A stretch of DNA of 64,000 nucleotides from CBDCGJ01 sp965238305 (GTDB lineage: Bacteria; Pseudomonadota; Alphaproteobacteria; GCA-2731375), in the NCBI GenBank assembly GCA_965238305.1, contig CBDEHK010000001.1:4526001-4590000 (forward strand), written 5' to 3'. The notes beneath the pieces were generated by a model. It did no database searches and was not told where the DNA came from. It saw nothing but the letters and a program-made list of their open reading frames with translations. The position numbers and the translations under genes are program-made. Shown here piece by piece: positions 58,976 to 64,000 of the stretch. The number at the start of each line of letters is the position of its first letter. The first letter of the stretch is position 1.

Positions 58976-60779
58976 CGGCGGTCGGTTGATCTTCCGTGTC
59001 GTAAAGATCGACATTTTTCAGCATTTAGCCTGGGTTGTAGCTATCGTTCTGACCGTGAGTGGCTTCGAAACGACGGCCCTGGCGCAATCGAAAGATAAAA
59101 CCGGGCCGATCCGGCTATACAAAGGGTCGGGAGATCCAGCGGACAAAACCGACAAACAACCCGCCAAAACAGATATCAATAAAGACCCGGCCAAAGAGCC
59201 GCAGATCGCGGTCCAGAGCCTAGGCGATGTCGATCTATCTTCGGTCGGCAGCATTGGCGTAACAGAAGGCGGTTTGCCGTCGGATATGTGGGATGGCAGT
59301 CAACGGCAACTTCTGGAGATCATGATCCCGCAATTGCCGGCAAGCCCCACGACCGCGACCTTGCGCAGTTTGCAACGCCGATTATTGCTAACCGCGGCCG
59401 CCGTACCCACCGGGCGAAAACAGGGTCCTAGCTTGTTGGCATTGCGGTTGGAAAAATTGGCCGAGTCTGGTTGGTTGGATGATGTTGTTGACCTGGTGCG
59501 GCAAGTGCCGGAGGGCATGGCCGATACCACACTGGCCAGGGCTCACCGCGACAGCTTAATGTTGTTGGGAGACATTGCTGGCGCCTGTCAAGTTGTCGCG
59601 CGATATTCGGTTCGGGATCCATCCGTCGATTGGCAAAAATCTGTCGCATTTTGTGCGGCGATCACAGGCGACAGCGCAACTCTTGAACTGACCCTTGAAT
59701 TGCTGCGCGAACAACACCCAGATGACGAGGTGTTTTATGCCTTGATCAATGAATTGCAACATGGCGAAAAAGCCCGACTGAAACGGATTGAACTTGAAGA
59801 GCCACTGGATTTGGCCCTGCTCCGGGCGACCAATCGGACGCTTGCGACCGAAATCACCGCGAAAAGCGACCCAGGAATGCTGCGCACCCTGGCCGGTTGG
59901 AAAAACTTAGACGAAACTGAGCGGACAAAGGCGTCGATTTGGGCTGAAGCTGCCGGTGCTTATCCAACCACGGCTTTACGGGATCGATTGATGCGGCTTT
60001 CCTTCGGCGAGACAGCTCGTTTGGAACCGGACAAATACGCCGCCAAAAATGATGAAATTTTCGCCCGCGCACTCTATTTTCAAGCTGCTGCCGGTGAAGG
60101 GGATCCCGACGACCGTGCCCGCCTTCTTGTCAAGGCGATCAGTCTGGGACGCAACAACGGCACCATGGAAGATGTTGTCAGGCTTAATCGGCGAACCCTA
60201 AATTGGCTGCAACCGGCACCATCGCTGAAATGGTTTGCACCCGTCGCCATTCGAGCTGATTTAGCATCGGGCGAGTTAACCCGCGCGAATGCCTGGTACG
60301 GCTTGTTGAGCAGCAATCCGGCTAATCGGCTCGACAGTCGCCAAATTGCCCCATTGGTCTATATGGCTGACCCAAACTCGATCCAACGCGGCACAACGAC
60401 GATTATTGGGCAGTGGTGGTTGGGAGAATCTGCAAAAGGTGATGAACGACGATATAGTCGCGCCGAATTTTTAGGCACGTTATACGAAGCGCTGAATATC
60501 GAAGTTCCCGCTAGCCTTTGGCGAAACTTGTTAACGGCGCCGGAAAGCCAACCGGGTCGCCAGGTGTCGACTGGTTTGCTGCACGCGTTGGTGAAAGCGG
60601 GTGCAGGTGACCGGCTTGGTGAGGTGGTTCTATTGTCACTCATCGCGATAGGCAACAATAGTCCGCATGAGATAGCAGCATCGAACTTAGGTATTATTGT
60701 CGGCGCGTTGCATCGTGTTGGCCTGGAAAATGAGGCCCGGCAAATCGCCCTCGAAACCCTGCTGGCGTTGGAGTTTTAG
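58956..60779 (+). CDS. uncharacterised exported helical-repeat protein
   Basis: 607 aa. A signal-type segment (AWVVAIVLTVSGFETTALAQ, near residues 25-45) precedes a Lys/Asp-rich linker and a long alpha-helical region of TPR- or HEAT-like appearance, without known motifs. AAGGAA lies seven bases before the ATG. It overlaps the 50-aa gene upstream and ends three bases before xerD. The conserved placement before xerD suggests envelope or division-related work, but this is inference only. Confidence 0.8.
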   Translation: MVSLRTDGGRLIFRVVKIDIFQHLAWVVAIVLTVSGFETTALAQSKDKTGPIRLYKGSGDPADKTDKQPAKTDINKDPAKEPQIAVQSLGDVDLSSVGSIGVTEGGLPSDMWDGSQRQLLEIMIPQLPASPTTATLRSLQRRLLLTAAAVPTGRKQGPSLLALRLEKLAESGWLDDVVDLVRQVPEGMADTTLARAHRDSLMLLGDIAGACQVVARYSVRDPSVDWQKSVAFCAAITGDSATLELTLELLREQHPDDEVFYALINELQHGEKARLKRIELEEPLDLALLRATNRTLATEITAKSDPGMLRTLAGWKNLDETERTKASIWAEAAGAYPTTALRDRLMRLSFGETARLEPDKYAAKNDEIFARALYFQAAAGEGDPDDRARLLVKAISLGRNNGTMEDVVRLNRRTLNWLQPAPSLKWFAPVAIRADLASGELTRANAWYGLLSSNPANRLDSRQIAPLVYMADPNSIQRGTTTIIGQWWLGESAKGDERRYSRAEFLGTLYEALNIEVPASLWRNLLTAPESQPGRQVSTGLLHALVKAGAGDRLGEVVLLSLIAIGNNSPHEIAASNLGIIVGALHRVGLENEARQIALETLLALEF

Positions 60780-60782
60780 GCC

Positions 60783-61700
60783 ATGAACGTCAAACAATCC
60801 CGATATTTGGATTTATTTATCGAAATGCTAACCGCGGAACGCGGTGCGGCGCAAAACACGATTGATTCATACGGACGCGACTTACGTCACTTCACGAAAT
60901 TCTTGACCGCCGATCCGGCAGATTCTTCGACCGAAGATATCCGCAATTATTTAGAGTCTTTGAACGCAGAGGGGATGTCCAACGCCACTGTCGCGCGACG
61001 CATTTCGACCCTGCGACAATATTACAAATTTCTGTATAGCGAGGGTATTCGGGGCGATGATCCGGCCCGCGCCATCGATAGTCCGCGCCGCGGACGACCG
61101 CTGCCGAAAATTCTCAGCGAGGAAGAAGTCGATGCCTTGTTAAAAGCGACGTCTGAATATGAAGGACCTGAAGGTCAGCGTCTGGTCGCGATGATGGAAG
61201 TTCTTTACGCCACCGGACTTCGGGTAAGTGAGCTGTTGTCCTTACCGATCTCGGCAGCCCGTTCGGATCAGCCTTATATTTTGGTTCGCGGCAAGGGCAA
61301 CAAAGAACGCGTAGTCCCGCTGAATGAACCAGCAAGTTTAGCAATTGCTGAATACATGACCGTACGCAGCAAATTTATTCGCAACGAAGATGACGCCAAA
61401 TGGCTATTCCCGTCACGAGCCAAAGGCGGTCATCTGACCCGTCAACGGTTCTCACAACTGGTGAAGGAACTAGCGGAACTGGCCGGTGTCGACCGGCGCA
61501 AGGTTTCGCCGCACGGACTACGCCATGCCTTCGCCAGCCACATGCTGGCCCATGGCGCAGACCTGCGTGCCGTACAACAACTGCTTGGTCACGCGGATAT
61601 CTCAACAACGCAAATATATACCCACGTTCTGCAGCAGCGCTTGAAATCCGTCGTCGATGACCACCACCCGTTATCGCCAAAAAACAAAACAAAAGACTAA
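60783..61700 (+). CDS. xerD: site-specific tyrosine recombinase XerD
   Basis: 305 aa. N-terminal SAM-like DNA-binding domain and a catalytic domain with Arg in ATGLRVSELLSL, Lys in GKGNKERVVPL, HGLRHAFASH, LGHADISTTQIYTH (His and nucleophile Tyr). Resolves chromosome dimers at dif with XerC. Chosen as XerD over XerC because accA follows, the usual alphaproteobacterial order. No phage or integron gene is close, so a housekeeping role is expected. Confidence 0.92.
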   Translation: MNVKQSRYLDLFIEMLTAERGAAQNTIDSYGRDLRHFTKFLTADPADSSTEDIRNYLESLNAEGMSNATVARRISTLRQYYKFLYSEGIRGDDPARAIDSPRRGRPLPKILSEEEVDALLKATSEYEGPEGQRLVAMMEVLYATGLRVSELLSLPISAARSDQPYILVRGKGNKERVVPLNEPASLAIAEYMTVRSKFIRNEDDAKWLFPSRAKGGHLTRQRFSQLVKELAELAGVDRRKVSPHGLRHAFASHMLAHGADLRAVQQLLGHADISTTQIYTHVLQQRLKSVVDDHHPLSPKNKTKD

Positions 61701-61785
61701 GGCGCCAGGTTCGGTTATTGACAACAGCATGGTTGGCGGGCTAGCTGCCTTTCTTTGATCGGTACGAAAGTTCGAGCATTAAACA

Positions 61786-62751
61786 ATGATCAGTTTTTTA
61801 GAATTCGAGAAACCAATTGCAGAGCTTGAAAGCAAGATCAGCGATCTGCGTCAGCTGAACGGAAATGCCGGCGACATCGACATGGATATTGAAGAAGACG
61901 TCCAACGCCTAAAAGACAAGGCCCTGAAACTGCTGACTGATACCTACGCCAATCTGACTCCGTGGCAGAAAACGCTCGTAGCACGGCATCCGAACCGGCC
62001 GCACTTTCGCGACTATACTGCCGGCATCGTTGACGATTTTATACCGCTTGCCGGTGACCGTGCTTTTTCCGACGATAAAGCGATTATTGGCGGCATCGGT
62101 CGCATCGGTGGACGCTCGGTCATGGTCATCGGCCATGAAAAAGGCTGGGATACGCAATCGCGTCTGGCCCACAACTTCGGTTCCGCACGACCGGAAGGGT
62201 ATCGCAAGGCGCAACGATTGATGCGTTTGGCGGACAAATTCAGTTTGCCGGTTGTCACCTTTGTCGACACGGCCGGCGCCTATCCAGGCGTCGGGGCGGA
62301 AGAACGCGGGCAAGCCGAGGCGATCGCACAGTCAACCAGCACATGTCTGGAGTTAGGGGTGCCGATGATTGCTTGTATCGTCGGTGAAGGTGGCTCAGGC
62401 GGCGCTGTGGCGTTGGCAACCGGCAACAAAGTCCTCATGTTCGAACATGCGATTTACGCGGTGATTTCACCGGAAGGATGCGCCTCTATCCTGTGGCGCT
62501 CAGCGGAACGCGCGCAAGACGCTGCCGATGCAATGAAACTTACCGCCCAGAACCTCACTGAATTACAAGTTATCGACGGCATCGTGCCAGAACCAGTGGG
62601 CGGCGCTCATCGTGATCCAAAGGCGGCAATGACCTTCCTATCCGACGCCATCGTCGACGCATTGGAAAGTTTTGACGGCATGGGGCCGGGCGAATTACGC
62701 GCTCAGCGGCGAGAAAAATTTCTTGAAATCGGCAAGCATGGCTTGAGTTAG
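61786..62751 (+). CDS. accA: acetyl-CoA carboxylase carboxyltransferase subunit alpha
   Basis: 321 aa. Alpha half of the carboxyltransferase that makes malonyl-CoA for fatty-acid synthesis. Starts FLEFEKPIAELESKISDLRQL; oxyanion and CoA motifs TFVDTAGAYPGVGAEERGQ and IVGEGGSGGAVALATGNKV; ISPEGCASILWRS near the end. Follows xerD at 85 bp; its stop overlaps the end of the DUF3108 gene on the other strand. Confidence 0.97.
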   Translation: MISFLEFEKPIAELESKISDLRQLNGNAGDIDMDIEEDVQRLKDKALKLLTDTYANLTPWQKTLVARHPNRPHFRDYTAGIVDDFIPLAGDRAFSDDKAIIGGIGRIGGRSVMVIGHEKGWDTQSRLAHNFGSARPEGYRKAQRLMRLADKFSLPVVTFVDTAGAYPGVGAEERGQAEAIAQSTSTCLELGVPMIACIVGEGGSGGAVALATGNKVLMFEHAIYAVISPEGCASILWRSAERAQDAADAMKLTAQNLTELQVIDGIVPEPVGGAHRDPKAAMTFLSDAIVDALESFDGMGPGELRAQRREKFLEIGKHGLS

Positions 62752-63611
62752 TTGAGTTTCCGCCAGGCCAACTTGATCTGATTGTCCAAAGTGAATTCCA
62801 TCAGATGAACGATGGCGATGCCAAACCGGGAATCTGTTTCAATCCGAACTGGAACATTGATCCCCATGCGGTCTTTAGGCGAAAACCAGACATGCACAAG
62901 CACTTTCGGTTTCTCCGGTTTCTTAGCGTTCGCGGTCTTTTTTTGTGCCTTTTCCCAATCTTCGACAAAGGCGATTTGCCGGTCATAATGTAGGCGGCAT
63001 TTAACGGCCTCGCCGGAAAAAGCGGCATAGGGGTTTTGCTTCAATTTATCGGGACCAAGATATTCGAAACGTATAGTATTCCGACGTTTGCCGGTAAAGA
63101 CATCCATATCCGGCGCGCAGAGATTGTCGCCGGCAGCTTGATGCAGTAAGCCACGGGTCAAAGCGGTCATCACATCGACCGGCAGACCAAACAATTCAAG
63201 TGGACCTTTGCTGTCGTCCTGATATTTACCGCTGCCTTTTATGGTGGCTACATAGGGGCCGCTGGCAGCATATTCGACCTTCACATCCCGAGTGCCGAGG
63301 CGATTGCTGCCGGTATGTAGGAACAAATTTGGCAGCAACATCCCGTCACTAATCTTGCCGGCGGATTTTGTTGAAGAACGCCATTCGAACATGGCGTCCA
63401 ATAATCCTTGCGTCTTGGTGGTAGCGGAGGCTTCATAACTGGTCGCGTCAATTGAGGCGCGATATTCTGCGTCCACGGCATGGACTCCGGCCGTATAGAC
63501 CCGAAACTTTAGCACAATCTCTTGCGCTTTCGCCTCGGACGCCATCGCCGCGGACACCATCGTCCCGACGCCGAAAGCGCCGGCAAAAGCGAAAATAACT
63601 AATTTAGTCAT
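62748..63611 (-). CDS. DUF3108 family exported protein
   Basis: 287 aa from ATG 63611. A signal peptide (KLVIFAFAGAFGVGTMVSAAMASEAKA) precedes a beta-rich domain: LKFRVYTAGVHAVDAEYRASIDATSYEASATTKTQGL is the DUF3108 start, and the end (PVRIETDSRFGIAIVHLMEF) is also conserved. Predicted periplasmic, of unknown function. The first eight bases overlap the end of the VOC gene on the same strand, and its stop overlaps that of accA. Confidence 0.88.
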   Translation of the reverse strand: MTKLVIFAFAGAFGVGTMVSAAMASEAKAQEIVLKFRVYTAGVHAVDAEYRASIDATSYEASATTKTQGLLDAMFEWRSSTKSAGKISDGMLLPNLFLHTGSNRLGTRDVKVEYAASGPYVATIKGSGKYQDDSKGPLELFGLPVDVMTALTRGLLHQAAGDNLCAPDMDVFTGKRRNTIRFEYLGPDKLKQNPYAAFSGEAVKCRLHYDRQIAFVEDWEKAQKKTANAKKPEKPKVLVHVWFSPKDRMGINVPVRIETDSRFGIAIVHLMEFTLDNQIKLAWRKLN

Positions 63612-64000
63612 TGCCCCCGACAACCAATTTATAATCTTCCTTGAACTGACCGATGCCGCGATCGAGGAAGTCTTGCTGCATGGCAAAACCGTTCCCCTGA
63701 TGGGCCGTCATTGCTTCAGGCGGTGTCGGCGCCGTCACCTCCGGCCAGTGACCAGGTTGTGGTCCGGCGCCTTCCGCCGCTACCGGCAAAGGGTCTTCGT
63801 CGTAAATAGCCGGTACCTGCAGCACTTCCATGGTGTCCCAACTGACTTCCAGTGGAATATTGTTATTATCAAAGAAGTAGACCGACCAAATGGTCCCATG
63901 ATCGACGGCGCCAGCGACCTCGAAGCCGGCTGCTTCAACCTTGTCTTTCAAGGCAAAAAGATCCTCACGGCTATCGACGGTAAATGAAACGTGATCGAAA
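63604..64000 (-). CDS. VOC (glyoxalase/bleomycin-resistance) family protein, 5' end outside the window
   Basis: The visible 131 codons begin inside the gene with FDHVSFTVDSREDLFALKDK, which continues beyond the right edge. VOC metal ligands are likely the His in this first segment and the Glu in IPLEVSWD. The rest of the domain (SVYFFDNNNIPLEVSW) matches the family, followed by a Pro-rich tail with a KEDYKLVVGG end. Substrate unknown. Confidence 0.8.
   Translation of the reverse strand, partial: FDHVSFTVDSREDLFALKDKVEAAGFEVAGAVDHGTIWSVYFFDNNNIPLEVSWDTMEVLQVPAIYDEDPLPVAAEGAGPQPGHWPEVTAPTPPEAMTAHQGNGFAMQQDFLDRGIGQFKEDYKLVVGGND

Noticed and set aside
60783..61700. Tyrosine recombinase as an integrase marking a mobile island
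   Set aside because: Its length, motifs and the following accA fit housekeeping XerD; no att repeats, tRNA or phage genes are near.
1..64000. CRISPR arrays, insertion sequences, rRNA or tRNA genes
   Set aside because: I found no regularly spaced repeats, no transposase motifs and no tRNA-like cloverleaf in any gap; a dedicated tRNA scan was not possible.

Overview
The window is a 64 kb stretch of an alphaproteobacterial chromosome of moderate GC content. The assignment rests on gene content and order: comF-grxC-nitrilase, DUF1178, ubiG, lysC, ptsP, prfA-prmC-DUF4167, clpB, then tadA/rluB/rsmD, cobT-cobS, J-domain protein, bolA, corC-like, aroB-aroK, xerD-accA, plus DUF2794 and a RodZ-like DUF4115 protein. 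Together these resemble Rhodospirillales-like lineages; nothing in the window fixes the genus. No rRNA, tRNA, CRISPR array, transposase, integron or phage gene is visible, and no intergenic gap exceeds about 300 bp.

Layout. 1-3.7 kb: an M23 cell-wall peptidase, then (minus strand) a PLP amino-acid decarboxylase behind an unknown polytopic membrane protein. 3.8-6.4 kb: clpB with a likely heat-shock promoter. 6.56-8.41 kb: an apparent insert carrying a 45-aa membrane protein and a pair of oxygenases that match the TmpA/TmpB route for 2-(trimethylamino)ethylphosphonate breakdown; the second enzyme keeps every PhnZ-type iron ligand, and the first appears to lack a normal start codon (ATA after a strong Shine-Dalgarno). 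8.4-19.7 kb (minus strand): fba, DUF4167, prmC, prfA, hisS, ispG, rodZ-like, ptsP, lysC, a housekeeping block for translation release, isoprenoids, cell shape, nitrogen PTS and aspartate-family amino acids. 19.9-21.1 kb: ubiG and DUF1178.

21.2-26.1 kb is a second accessory block: a small methyltransferase, a SARP/BTAD regulator with a TolB-like domain and TPRs, two unlike OsmC proteins, and a D-cysteine desulfhydrase/L-cysteate sulfo-lyase family enzyme. 26.1-29.3 kb returns to conserved genes (nitrilase-family amidase, grxC, ComF, NDUFAF5-like methyltransferase, PCD). 29.4-37.0 kb: MFS transporter, thpR, tesA, a YbbA/YbbP-type ABC exporter, a class II amidotransferase and a Bax-inhibitor-1 protein ending in a strong terminator. 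37.2-49.5 kb: a peptide/amide theme, with an M81 metallopeptidase, speD, DUF2794, a complete opp/dpp ABC import core without a binding protein, a TetR regulator facing a prolidase-like amidohydrolase, an RNase H-fold DUF429-like protein, a Nudix hydrolase, an EamA exporter and an acyl-CoA dehydrogenase. 49.6-64 kb: tRNA/rRNA modification (tadA, rluB, rsmD), cobaltochelatase cobST, J-domain protein, bolA, a CorC-like CBS protein, shikimate genes aroKB, two uncharacterised envelope proteins, xerD, accA, DUF3108 and a VOC protein cut by the window edge.

The most interesting material is in the two inserts inside otherwise conserved blocks (6.56-8.41 kb and 21.2-26.1 kb), plus several short inverted repeats that sit where operators or leaders would be expected.
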